A stretch of DNA of 13,864 nt, from the NCBI GenBank assembly GCA_035650655.1, contig DASRHG010000120.1, positions 1 to 13,864 on the forward strand, written 5' to 3'. Of this stretch, positions 1 to 6,905 are shown piece after piece. The notes below the pieces were generated by a model. The model was given only the letters and a program-made list of their open reading frames with translations, did no database searches and was not told where the DNA came from. The DNA is from DASRHG01 sp035650655 (GTDB lineage Bacteria; Desulfobacterota; Binatia; DP-6). The translations under genes were made by a program, and so were the position numbers. Every line of letters begins with the position of its first letter. Position 1 is the stretch's first letter.

Positions 1-1545
1 CACCGGCTGCCGCTCGGGAAGCTGTTCGACGCGGGCGCGCCCGGCCTCGCCGTCGGCGCGGCGATCGCGCGCATCGGCTGCTTCTGCGCGGGCTGCTGCT
101 ACGGGCGGCCGACGGACTCCGTCCTCGGCGTGCACTTCCCCTACGGGCACCTCGGCATGGCGCAGCTCGCGGCCGGGGATCCGCGCGGGCTCCATCCGAC
201 GCAGCTCTACCTCGCGGCGTCCGCCCTGGCGATCGCCGCGATCCTGCTGGCCCTCGGGCGCCGCGGCCGCCGGCGGCCCGGCGACCTCTTCCTCCTCGGG
301 ACGGCGCTCTACGCCGCCAGCGCGTTCGCGATCGAATTCCTCCGCGACGACCCGGGCCGATGGTTCGGCGGCGGGCTGTCGCACAGCCAGTGGATCAGCC
401 TCGCGATCCTCGTGGTGCTCGGAACCGTCGCGCTCCGGCGGGCGGCCGCGCCGCGGTACGCGCTCGCGACGGCGACCGCGCTCCTCGTCGCGCTCGCGAC
501 CGCGTCCCGCGCCGCCGCGCAGGCCGAGCCGCCGCTCGCGCCCGACACGCTGATGGAGATCGTCGGCCGTGGCCTGGTCGACGGGCGGGCTGACGCGCTC
601 CTCGTCCTCGGCCGCTTCCTCGAGTTCGGGGGCGGCGGCCCGCTCGAGACCTGGTCGCGGATCGGCCTCGGCACGCGCGACCTCTTCGACGGGAACCTCT
701 CCGGCGCGCTCGCGGAGTGGCGGCGCGCCGCGGCGGACGCGGGCGACACGCCGTGGGGCGCCCACGCGCAGCTCGCGGTCGGCTTCGGCGAGGTGATGAG
801 CGGCCGGCCGGACGCCGCCGTCCCCGCGTTCCGCGCCGCCGTCGAGGCGGGCGACCGTCAGACGGTCGGCTACGCCGCGCTGTCGCTCGGGCGCGTGCTC
901 GCCGCGCAGGGCGACCCGGCGGGCGCCGAGGCGAGCCTCCGCCGCGTGCTCGCCGAGCAGCCGCGCGCAAGCGTCGCGGACGACGCCGCGCTCGCACTCG
1001 CCCGCGTCCTCGTGGGCGAGGGACGAACGGCGGAGGCCCGCGCCGTCCTCGCCGACGCGCGCCGCTACGAGCGCGACGGCTCGTACAAGCAGGCGGGACG
1101 CGACCGCGCGCTCCGCTGGGATCGGCTCGCGCTCCTCGGCGAGGCGCGCCTCGGCCGGCTGCTCCGCGAGCGCGCTGCCCGCGCCGCCGAGCACGAGATC
1201 CCGGTCCTCGACGCGCTGCTCGGCGCGCTCACCGACCGCTGGGCCGCCCCGGAGCTGCGGCGCCTGCGCGTCCGCGTCGATCGGCTCGTGGCCGGCGACG
1301 CCGCCGGGCTCGCCCGGCCGGCCGCCGCCGCGCCCGCGACGTCCGCGGCGAATCCGGCCGGCCCGGGGACGCCGGCCTCGCTGACGCGGGAGACGATCGC
1401 CGCGCGGGCGGCCCGCTTTTACGCCGCGCGGGCGCTGCTCGCCGGCCTCGCCCTCGCCGTCGTCGCCCTCGGCCTCCGCGCGATGCGCGCGCACCGCCGG
1501 CCGCCGGCTCGCGCGCCGGCACGGTGGCCCCTCGTCGCCCGCTGA
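1..1545 (+). CDS. Lgt-like membrane domain fused to a TPR region (5' end outside window)
   Basis: The reading frame is open from base 1 to the TGA at 1543-1545 (514 codons seen), so the N-terminus is missing. Numbering from base 1, residues 24-35 read RIGCFCAGCCYG, the signature of Lgt-family prolipoprotein diacylglyceryl transferases in the Cys-rich variant. HPTQLY follows at 65-70 and IEFLRDD with E112 and R115 at 111-117. Canonical Lgt transfers diacylglyceryl from phosphatidylglycerol to the lipobox Cys of prolipoproteins in the inner membrane. Here the membrane domain ends near residue 170 and is followed by about 230 Ala-rich helical residues with TPR-like repeats (for example AGAEASLRRVLAEQP), a Pro/Ala linker and a last transmembrane helix near 470-490. 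Canonical Lgt proteins have no such extension. The Lgt-like fold is clear; catalytic activity is unproven because the first half is outside the window and the motif differs from the classical one. The gene converges on the ATPase gene, 25 bases away. Confidence 0.85.
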   Translation, partial: HRLPLGKLFDAGAPGLAVGAAIARIGCFCAGCCYGRPTDSVLGVHFPYGHLGMAQLAAGDPRGLHPTQLYLAASALAIAAILLALGRRGRRRPGDLFLLGTALYAASAFAIEFLRDDPGRWFGGGLSHSQWISLAILVVLGTVALRRAAAPRYALATATALLVALATASRAAAQAEPPLAPDTLMEIVGRGLVDGRADALLVLGRFLEFGGGGPLETWSRIGLGTRDLFDGNLSGALAEWRRAAADAGDTPWGAHAQLAVGFGEVMSGRPDAAVPAFRAAVEAGDRQTVGYAALSLGRVLAAQGDPAGAEASLRRVLAEQPRASVADDAALALARVLVGEGRTAEARAVLADARRYERDGSYKQAGRDRALRWDRLALLGEARLGRLLRERAARAAEHEIPVLDALLGALTDRWAAPELRRLRVRVDRLVAGDAAGLARPAAAAPATSAANPAGPGTPASLTRETIAARAARFYAARALLAGLALAVVALGLRAMRAHRRPPARAPARWPLVAR

Positions 1546-1551
1546 TCGGGC

Positions 1552-1569
1552 GCGCGGCGCGCGCCGCGC
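1552..1569. terminator. 18-bp perfect palindrome between convergent stops, candidate bidirectional terminator
   Basis: GCGCGGCGCGCGCCGCGC is its own reverse complement. It fills most of the 25-base gap between the stop of the Lgt-like gene (1545) and the stop of the ATPase gene (1571, opposite strand). As RNA it can form a 7-bp all-GC stem with a GCGC loop from either strand. There is no U-tract, so it is not a textbook intrinsic terminator; its position between two stops is the main argument. Confidence 0.45.
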
Positions 1570-1570
1570 C

Positions 1571-3364
1571 TCACGACGTCCAGGCGATCGGGAGCCGGGG
1601 GTCCGGGTCGTACGAGCAGTAGACGCCCGTGTGGACCGTTGCCGTCAGGTGACGGCCGAGGCGGGCGTCGCCCGCCGAGATCCTCCGGATCGCGGCCTTG
1701 ATCGTGCGCGTGACGTTGATCCGCGCGCGCTCGGCGGGCCCGGCGTGCGTCCGCAGCCGCGCCCCGAGGCCGAGCCCGCGCGCGAGCTCCCGGACGAGGA
1801 AGTCGAGCTCCGTCCGCACCCGCCGCAGCCGCTCGACGTCGTTGCAGCGCTCGGCGTCGGCGGCCTCCGCTTCCAGCTCGGCGATCCGCTGCTTGTACGC
1901 GTGGCGGGCCTGGACGTCGATGACCGTCCCGCCCGCCGCGCCGGGGACGGCCTCCGCGCCGTTCCCGCTCGCGAGCAGCGCGAGGTCGAGCGCCAGGAGG
2001 TCGCGGCCGGGATGGCGAAGGAGCTGCGCGAGACACCGCAGGCCCCTGGAGTCGCGCAGGCGCGTGACGGTCTCCCCGAAGACGATCGTCCAGAACTCGC
2101 CGTCGCGCCGGAAGACGGCACTCTGGTGGACCGAGGGCGAGGCGGCGGAGGCGAGGGCCGGTGTCTCCGCGCGCCGCGCGCAGCGCCGCTCCAGCCGCGC
2201 CCGCTCGCTCGGCGCCACCATGCCGAGGATCGCCGCCCGCAGGACCGGCGCCGCGAAGCGATAGCCGTCCGCGGCCTGGGAGTCGCGCGTCACGAGCTGG
2301 AGCGCGAGCGCGGCCTCCAGCGACTCGATCACCTCGTCGGCGGGCTGGGCGAGGACGTGGCAGAGAAACGCGAGCGGGAAGCGCTCCCCGATCACCGCCG
2401 CGGCGCCGAGCACGCGCATCGAGTCGGCACGCAGCCGCCCCGTGCGCGCGCGGGCGAAATCGCGGATCGTGAGCGGCACCGCCCCGCACGCCCAGCCCCC
2501 GGCGTCGAGCGGCCGCCGCTCGCGGAGCGCCTGCCGGACCACCTCGACCACGAACAGCGCGTTGCCCGCGGTGTAGGTGTGGAGCGCGTCCAGCGCGGCA
2601 GCCGCGGGTCGCGCGCCGGTCACGGCTTCGACGTACTCGCCGATCTCGTCCCGCGCGAGAGGGGCGAGCACGAGACGCTCGAATCGCGGCAGGCGGACGA
2701 GCTCGGCGAGCGTCTCCGACAGCGGGTGCTGCGGGCCGACGTCGCAGTCGCGGTACGTGCCGACGAGCAGCGCCCGCTGGTCGCCGATCTCGCCGGCGAC
2801 CCACTGGAAGACGAGCAGCGACGGGGTGTCGGCGAGGTGCAGGTCTTCGACCAGCATCACGAGCGGCTCGGCGAGCGCGGCGTGGCGGAGCGAGACGCCG
2901 AACGCGTCGAGCCGCCAGAAGAGGTCCTCGCCCCCGTCGTCGCCGTCGCTCGCCTGCGCGCCGAGCGCGCGGAGCTCCGGCACGAATCGGGCGAGCCGCC
3001 CGGCGACGCCGTGGAAGACCGCGCGAACGGAGCCCGGCGACGCCTGGCGCACCCATCCCCGCACGATCTCGATCCAGGGCCAGAAGGGCGGCTCGGCGGG
3101 CCCGCCGAGGCACCGGGCACCGAGGACGCGCATGCCGAGGGCGGCCGCACGCTCGGCGAGCCAGACGAGGAGGCGGCTCTTGCCGCTTCCGGGCTCCCCC
3201 GCGACGAGGAGCGTGCGCCCTCCCCCCGCACCGGCCGCCGCGAGCGCGGCGTCGAGGGCCCGGCGCTCCTCGCGCCGCCCGACGAAGGGTGCTGCCGACG
3301 GCAGGGGCCCGCCCCCGTCGGGCTCGACGGCGTCGAACGCGCCCGGGCGCGTCAGTCGGTCCAT
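1571..3364 (-). CDS. STAND/AAA-type ATPase, predicted signalling or regulatory protein
   Basis: This 597-residue protein has an AAA/STAND nucleotide-binding module: FVGR at 27-30, Walker A GEPGSGKS at 56-63 and a Walker B-like LVMLVEDLHLAD near 168-179. This arrangement matches the ATPase part of MalT/LuxR-type and cyclase-associated regulators. There is no DNA-binding HTH at the end. The C-terminal 200 residues instead hold a compact domain (FWTIVFGETVTRLRDSRGL near 425), a charged coiled-coil-like helix (YKQRIAELEAEAADAE) and a conserved-looking end with ERARINVTRTIKAAIRRI and TGVYCSYDPD. I know a similar tail from uncharacterised bacterial ATPases with predictor domains. A role as a signal-responsive switch is inferred from the family. 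Start choice: ATG at 3364 with GAAGGG just upstream. It lies 21 bases after the stop of the small gene at 3386-3802, which suggests co-transcription. Confidence 0.85.
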   Translation of the reverse strand: MDRLTRPGAFDAVEPDGGGPLPSAAPFVGRREERRALDAALAAAGAGGGRTLLVAGEPGSGKSRLLVWLAERAAALGMRVLGARCLGGPAEPPFWPWIEIVRGWVRQASPGSVRAVFHGVAGRLARFVPELRALGAQASDGDDGGEDLFWRLDAFGVSLRHAALAEPLVMLVEDLHLADTPSLLVFQWVAGEIGDQRALLVGTYRDCDVGPQHPLSETLAELVRLPRFERLVLAPLARDEIGEYVEAVTGARPAAAALDALHTYTAGNALFVVEVVRQALRERRPLDAGGWACGAVPLTIRDFARARTGRLRADSMRVLGAAAVIGERFPLAFLCHVLAQPADEVIESLEAALALQLVTRDSQAADGYRFAAPVLRAAILGMVAPSERARLERRCARRAETPALASAASPSVHQSAVFRRDGEFWTIVFGETVTRLRDSRGLRCLAQLLRHPGRDLLALDLALLASGNGAEAVPGAAGGTVIDVQARHAYKQRIAELEAEAADAERCNDVERLRRVRTELDFLVRELARGLGLGARLRTHAGPAERARINVTRTIKAAIRRISAGDARLGRHLTATVHTGVYCSYDPDPRLPIAWTS

Positions 3365-3385
3365 CGCCCTTCGGCCACCGGACCT

Positions 3386-3802
3386 TCACCGCGGGAGCGA
3401 CGGACGGCGACGGGCGTACGCGCGGCGGAACGCGCCCGGATCGCCGCGGAGCAGCGCGCCGCCGAGCGTCCGCACGACGGCCGCCACCTCGAGCACGTTG
3501 CGCGCGAGCATCTCGCGCGCGGTCGCGAATCCCCGACGCCCATCCGCCAGCGCGAGCAGCTCGGGCAGGCCGACGGGCGGCTCCCGCGCGGCGTCGCGCC
3601 GAGCGATCTCGAGGCGGAGCTGATGGCGCCCGGGGCCGCGCCGGACGGCGACGCGGGCGCGCTCCGACTCGAAGCGGACGCACGCCTCGTCCGCCGCGGC
3701 GACACGGAAGCCGTATTCCGTCTCCAGAAAGGCGAACGCGTCGCGCACGGCCTGCTGGAAGACCGCCATGCCGGAGACCCGTCGCGCCACGCGCTCCTCC
3801 AT
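3386..3802 (-). CDS. Small hypothetical protein upstream of the ATPase
   Basis: A 138-residue protein that I do not recognise. It has no signal peptide or membrane segment. The first two thirds look like an alpha/beta fold (AFAFLETEYGFRVAAADE, then strands CVRFES, ARVAVRRG and QLRLEIARR). The last third is helical and Arg/Ala-rich. The alternating strand pattern and ordinary amino-acid mix, compared with the Arg/Pro-rich shadow frames, support a real gene. It is the first gene of a likely two-gene operon with the downstream ATPase (gap 21 bases), so it may be its partner or a co-regulated protein; that is inference. A short inverted repeat (CCGAA-CC-TTCGG) lies about 20 bases before the ATG. 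No clear -10 box is visible. Confidence 0.65.
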   Translation of the reverse strand: MEERVARRVSGMAVFQQAVRDAFAFLETEYGFRVAAADEACVRFESERARVAVRRGPGRHQLRLEIARRDAAREPPVGLPELLALADGRRGFATAREMLARNVLEVAAVVRTLGGALLRGDPGAFRRAYARRRPSLPR

Positions 3803-3975
3803 CGTCGTCGTCCTGCAGCCGAACCTTCGGCCGGAACGATTGTGCGCGGGATCCCCGAGCGAGCGGCGGAGTTGGTCATCGACGTGCCGGCGAGCGACGT
3901 CTCGTCGGCGGAGATAGGTGGGACTTCCACGACCGACAAGAGCCGCGCGCCTGGCCCGCCCGCGATTTCTCTATG

Positions 3976-3999
3976 GCGCGGACGCCGTGGCGTCTGCGC
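3976..3999 (+). repeat. Strong inverted repeat (hairpin) in the gene-free region
   Basis: Arms GCGCGGACGCC (3976-3986) and GGCGTCTGCGC (3989-3999) pair over 11 positions around a central GT. The single non-Watson-Crick pair (3980 with 3995) is G-U if transcribed from the + strand and C-A from the - strand, so a + strand RNA would fold better. No U-tract follows. It could be part of an untranslated RNA, a terminator, or a protein-binding site. Confidence 0.4.
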
Positions 4000-4358
4000 G
4001 GTCGTCCGGTCGTGGGCCGGCGCCGGGCGACCCCGTCCGGACGGCGCCGGACACGCCCGCGCGGCGCCTACCGCCTGCACGATGCCCCCGCCGCACGACG
4101 TCCTCTCGCGCGCGGCCGCCCTGGCGCTCCTCGGCGCCGTCCTCCGACCGCTCGAACGGCGCTGGCCGGCCGTGGCCGGACGGCGTCGGTGGCGCCGCGA
4201 TCGCGGGACGGATCGCGGCGCACGAGCTGCTCAGCACCGCGACGCCGGAGCAATGGCATCTTTTCGGCGTGCAACGTGTCGCAGCCGGGGGCGCGTTCTC
4301 TCCCGACGACCCCCGCGGTCGAACCAAATCGCACCCGACGCCCTTCGGCGCCCGGATC

Positions 4359-4367
4359 TGCTACGCT
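4359..4367 (+). promoter_or_regulatory. Extended -10 box, leaderless promoter of the 4376 gene
   Basis: TGCTACGCT fits an extended -10 (TGn followed by TAnnnT). Only 8 bases separate its end from the ATG at 4376, so transcription would start at or next to the A of ATG. There is no Shine-Dalgarno sequence in GCCTTCCC before the ATG, consistent with a leaderless mRNA. The identical 9-mer precedes the next gene. No good -35 is visible. Confidence 0.55.
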
Positions 4368-4375
4368 GCCTTCCC

Positions 4376-4780
4376 ATGGCCGACCTGGACGAGACGGAAC
4401 TCCGCATGGACGCCGCGCAGCTCTGGCGCGAGGACATCTTCACCGACCGGCGGGTCGGGACGATCCGCCAGCTCACGCCGGTGACGAGCGCGGGCGCGCC
4501 CGACCCGAGCCGCGCCGTCGCATTCGTCGGGCAGACGCAGATCCTCACCGCGGGCGGCATGCTGCCGCTCAACTTCGACATCCCCGCGGCCACGCTCGCC
4601 GAGGCGATCGAGAAGTTCGCGGGCGCCGCGAAGGTCGCGCTCGAGGAGACGGTGCGGGAGCTGCAGGAGCTGCGCCGGCAGGCGGCGTCCTCGATCGTCA
4701 TCCCGGAGCCCGGCGCGACGTCCTCGATCCTCGGCCCGGGCGGCATGCCGCCGCGGGGCGGGAAGCCGACGCTCCGCTGA
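4376..4780 (+). CDS. Small uncharacterised cytoplasmic protein
   Basis: A 134-residue protein beginning MADLDETELRMDAAQLWRED. The core EDIFTDRRVGTIRQLTPV followed by FVGQTQILTAGGMLPLNFDI looks like a conserved beta-rich domain that I associate with short 'cytoplasmic proteins' of unknown function in related bacteria; this is memory, not a search. A helix follows (LAEAIEKFAGAAKVALEETVRELQELRRQ in two pieces, about residues 77-108), then a Gly/Pro-rich tail. There is no signal peptide or membrane segment. The start is set by ATG 4376: the frame upstream is Arg-rich shadow of the opposite-strand genes, and a leaderless promoter ends 8 bases before it. It lies 77 bases before the flavoprotein gene, which has its own -10 box, so the two need not be one operon. 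Function unknown. Confidence 0.75.
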   Translation: MADLDETELRMDAAQLWREDIFTDRRVGTIRQLTPVTSAGAPDPSRAVAFVGQTQILTAGGMLPLNFDIPAATLAEAIEKFAGAAKVALEETVRELQELRRQAASSIVIPEPGATSSILGPGGMPPRGGKPTLR

Positions 4781-4790
4781 CGCCGGCGTC
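4779..4790. repeat. 12-bp perfect palindrome at the stop codon of the 4376 gene
   Basis: GACGCCGGCGTC is self-complementary and starts within the TGA stop (4778-4780). With a 4-base loop only 4 bp of stem remain, so it is a weak terminator candidate and might arise by chance in such GC-rich DNA. Confidence 0.25.
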
Positions 4791-4830
4791 CCGTCGCCCT
4801 CGCCGCCGCTCGGTCGAACGCCGCCGGCCG

Positions 4831-4839
4831 TGCTACGCT
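4831..4839 (+). promoter_or_regulatory. Extended -10 box of the flavoprotein gene
   Basis: TGCTACGCT is identical to the box at 4359-4367. The expected transcription start is near 4846, giving a leader of about 12 bases that contains GAGGGGG as ribosome binding site, 3 bases before ATG 4858. No clear -35 hexamer. Confidence 0.5.
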
Positions 4840-4857
4840 CGCGGCCCGAGGGGGCGG

Positions 4858-6177
4858 ATGGCCGAGCCGTTCGACGTGGCGGTGATCGGGGCGGGGCCCG
4901 TCGGGAGCTTCGCCGCGGAGCGGATGGCGCGCGGCGGGCTCCGCGTGGCGCTCCTCGAGAAGGACGTCGCGCCCGGCGACTCGACAGTGTGCGCGGGCGG
5001 GCTCCACCGCAGCGTCGCCGACGTGGTCGCCCTCCCCGACGACCTGATCGAGCGGCGGCTCCCCGCGCTCCGGCTCGTGACGGTCCGCGGGACGACCGAG
5101 TGGCGCTTCGCGGACCCGCCGTACCTGACCGTCGAGCGGCGCGCGCTCGACCGTTTCCTCGCGGCGCGTGCCGAGGACGCGGGCGCGCGCCTCCTGACGC
5201 GCGCCCGCGTCGTCGCGCTCGCTCCCGGGTACGGCGCCCTCGCGTACGAGGACGAGGCGGGCGGACGCCGCACGCTCGCGGCGCGCGCCTTCGTCTTCGC
5301 GGACGGGCCCCGCTCGCTCGCGCGGACGTACGTCGGGCCGACGCCGCGCGCCGCCGCGCGCACCTGGATCGGCCTCGAGTACGACCTCGCGCTCCCGGGC
5401 CACGCGCTCGACGCGCTCGAGATCCGGCTCGACCCGGCGGCGCTGCCGCTCGGCTACGCGTGGTGCTTCCCCAAGCGCGACCACGTGAACGTCGGGCTCG
5501 TGACGCTCGCCCCGCCGCACGGACGCCCGCTCCGCGCGCTCCTCGACGCGCTCGTCGCCCGCTGGCCCGCGCTCGCCGGCGCGACGGTCCTGGCGCGCAA
5601 GGGCGGCATCGTCCCGGCCGCCCCCGTGCCGCGCCTGCACGACGGCAACCGCCTCGCCGTCGGCGACGCGGCGGGCATGACGAATCCGCTCACTGCCGGC
5701 GGCTACGTCTGCGGCTTCCTCTCCGCGGCGCACGCGGCCGACGCGTGCCTCGCGGCGTTCGCGAGCGGCCGGTTCGACGAGCGGGCGCTGGCGGCGTATC
5801 CGCGGCGGCTTCGCCGGACGGCTCACTGGGTGGCGATCCGCGCCGCGGCCGTCGTCGTCGACCTCGCCGCGCGCGCGCCCGCCGCACGCCTCTACCCGCG
5901 GCTTCTCGCCGGCTACCTCCGCCTCGCGCACGCCGCGCTCGGCGTCGTCCGCCCCCTCGGCGCTCAGACGACGGTCGGCGTCGAAACGAGGAGCGCGAGC
6001 CAGACGACGCCGAAGTACGTCTTCGCCAGGAGCCACGCCCGCGCATCCTCCTCGAGCGCGCAGGCGAGCACGAACGGCACGAGCGCGGTCGCCGCGACGG
6101 CGGCGCCGAGCGCCGGCGCGAGCGCGACCGTGAGCAGCGCGCAGAGCCCGAGCAGGACGCCGAGCGTCGCCGGATAG
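4858..6177 (+). CDS. Geranylgeranyl-reductase-family FAD-dependent oxidoreductase
   Basis: A 439-residue flavoprotein. The N-terminal Rossmann motif is VIGAGPVGS (GxGxxG at 11-16), with E34 ending the second strand to bind FAD ribose. CAGG at 45-48 is the Cys-Gly-Gly motif of geranylgeranyl reductases. GYAWCFPKRDHVNVGL near 200-215 and GDAAGMTNPLTAGGY from 269 are the other family signatures. The family reduces isoprenoid double bonds (chlorophyll side chain, archaeal lipids, menaquinone or polyprenol chains) using FAD. A UbiA prenyltransferase next door supports an isoprenoid substrate. The true family homology seems to end near residue 368 (about 5961). The last 71 residues, Ser/Ala/Thr-rich, are translated from the strand opposite the end of the UbiA gene. 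Either the natural stop has been lost or a genuine long tail exists. GAGGGGG precedes the ATG. Confidence 0.9.
   Translation: MAEPFDVAVIGAGPVGSFAAERMARGGLRVALLEKDVAPGDSTVCAGGLHRSVADVVALPDDLIERRLPALRLVTVRGTTEWRFADPPYLTVERRALDRFLAARAEDAGARLLTRARVVALAPGYGALAYEDEAGGRRTLAARAFVFADGPRSLARTYVGPTPRAAARTWIGLEYDLALPGHALDALEIRLDPAALPLGYAWCFPKRDHVNVGLVTLAPPHGRPLRALLDALVARWPALAGATVLARKGGIVPAAPVPRLHDGNRLAVGDAAGMTNPLTAGGYVCGFLSAAHAADACLAAFASGRFDERALAAYPRRLRRTAHWVAIRAAAVVVDLAARAPAARLYPRLLAGYLRLAHAALGVVRPLGAQTTVGVETRSASQTTPKYVFARSHARASSSSAQASTNGTSAVAATAAPSAGASATVSSAQSPSRTPSVAG
5964..6177. other. 214-bp tail-to-tail overlap of flavoprotein and UbiA genes
   Basis: The flavoprotein frame has no stop until TAG 6175-6177, while the UbiA gene on the other strand stops at 5964. 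The + strand frame here encodes a low-complexity Ser/Ala/Thr tail, whereas the - strand encodes UbiA transmembrane sequence including AKTYFGVVWLALL. The coding constraint clearly belongs to UbiA. Confidence 0.8.
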
Positions 6178-6806
6178 GACCAGACCGCCGTCGTCGTCGA
6201 CGGGACGCGCGCGTCCGCGCGCCGGTCGACGAGCATCTGGAAGACGTGGCTCGTGCCCGTCATGAGGCCGACGAGGACGGCACCCTGCCACGGCGCCTCG
6301 ACGAGCCGCGCGTAGACCGCACCGCCAACGCCGATCGTCACGACGTCGGCGACCGGCACCCGCTTCAGCACGGCCGAATAGGCGGCGTTGAGCACGAAGA
6401 GAAGCAGCACGGCCGCGCCGGTTCCCGGACCGAGGACGCGCGCCGCGCCGAGCGCGAGGAGGCTCTGCTCGGCGGCGAGCGCGCGGAGCAGCGTCCGGCG
6501 ATGCGCGAGGAAGAACCGGACGATGGCCGGGCGCTTCTTCGGATTGTGCCCGTCGCTCGCCGCGTCGTGGAGGTCGTTCACGGCGTAGCAGAGCGCGAGC
6601 GCGGCGAGCGAGACGAAGCCCTCGGCGAGCGCGCGCCCGGCGCCCGGCCGCCGCACGCAGAGCACGGAGAGGTTGAGCGCCAGGAGGAGCCCCTCCCCGA
6701 GCCGGAAGCGCACGGCGAGCGGCGTCACGCTCCCCCGGACGACGACGCGGAGGAGCGAGAGGTCCCGTCCGACGCGTCCGACCCTCCCCGGCGTCTCGCG
6801 CACCAT
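5964..6806 (-). CDS. UbiA-family prenyltransferase, possibly polyprenyl-phosphate phosphoribosyltransferase-like
   Basis: A 280-residue multi-pass membrane protein. The first Asp-rich motif is YAVNDLHDAASDGHNPKKRP (74-93; N77, D78, D81, D85). YSAVLKR at 143-149 with D154 and the second motif DRRAD (D194, D198) follow. UbiA enzymes transfer a prenyl chain from a Mg-bound prenyl diphosphate, or, in the DPPR-synthase subgroup, condense polyprenyl phosphate with phosphoribosyl diphosphate. The NPKKRP and YSxxLK elements resemble that subgroup, while DxxxD in motif two fits ordinary UbiA, so the substrate is open. Start: ATG 6806, preceded by GGGGCGGGCGG and a -10-like TATCGC. The much longer frame upstream on this strand is shadow of the glycosyltransferase gene. 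It is divergent from that gene and its 3' end overlaps the flavoprotein gene by 214 bp. Confidence 0.88.
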   Translation of the reverse strand: MVRETPGRVGRVGRDLSLLRVVVRGSVTPLAVRFRLGEGLLLALNLSVLCVRRPGAGRALAEGFVSLAALALCYAVNDLHDAASDGHNPKKRPAIVRFFLAHRRTLLRALAAEQSLLALGAARVLGPGTGAAVLLLFVLNAAYSAVLKRVPVADVVTIGVGGAVYARLVEAPWQGAVLVGLMTGTSHVFQMLVDRRADARVPSTTTAVWSYPATLGVLLGLCALLTVALAPALGAAVAATALVPFVLACALEEDARAWLLAKTYFGVVWLALLVSTPTVV

Positions 6807-6825
6807 CCGCCCGCCCCGCCGACGA

Positions 6826-6854
6826 GCGATAGTCGAAGCCCACCGGAGCCGCAA
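6826..6854 (-). promoter_or_regulatory. Candidate promoter of the UbiA gene
   Basis: On the - strand TTGCGG (6854-6849) and TATCGC (6831-6826) are separated by 17 bases, the ideal spacing. Each hexamer matches three of six consensus positions. The transcription start would fall near 6818, about 12 bases before ATG 6806, leaving room for GGGGCGGG. The -35 overlaps the palindrome at 6851-6868. Confidence 0.4.
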
Positions 6855-6868
6855 GCGCGCGCGCTTGC
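6851..6868. promoter_or_regulatory. 18-bp perfect palindrome in the divergent promoter region, candidate operator
   Basis: GCAAGCGCGCGCGCTTGC is its own reverse complement. It lies midway in the 99-base gap between the divergent UbiA (-) and glycosyltransferase (+) genes and overlaps the candidate UbiA -35. A dimeric regulator binding here could control both genes. Self-complementary CG alternation in the middle is expected by chance, but the GCAAG/CTTGC flanks are not. Confidence 0.45.
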
Positions 6869-6905
6869 ATGCCTCGCCCGAGTCCGTCACAGGAGGCGAC
6901 GCCGA

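Larger units (their letters stand above)
3803..4375. other. 573-base gene-free region between divergent genes
   Basis: No frame here has a supported gene. The open frames at 3971-4327 and 4068-4334 (-) and 3918-4484 (+) have the Arg/Pro/Ala/Ser-rich composition of shadow frames or cross known genes. One stretch of the + frame, about 4180-4300, reads more protein-like (for example GRIAAHELLSTATPEQWHLF), but it has no start and runs out of frame into the next gene. It could be a decayed gene remnant. The region also contains a long hairpin at 3976-3999 and ends with the promoter of the 4376 gene. Short lower-GC patches lie near 4250-4275 and 4321-4330. Confidence 0.5.

Noticed and set aside
1419..3683. 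754-codon frame on the - strand overlapping the ATPase gene
   Set aside because: It is an out-of-frame shadow, overwhelmingly Arg/Ala/Pro. The Walker motifs are in the frame of 1571-3364.
1631..4375. + strand open frame upstream of the 4376 gene in the same frame
   Set aside because: It is antisense to the ATPase and small gene and has shadow composition. Only the part from ATG 4376 reads like a protein and is preceded by a promoter.
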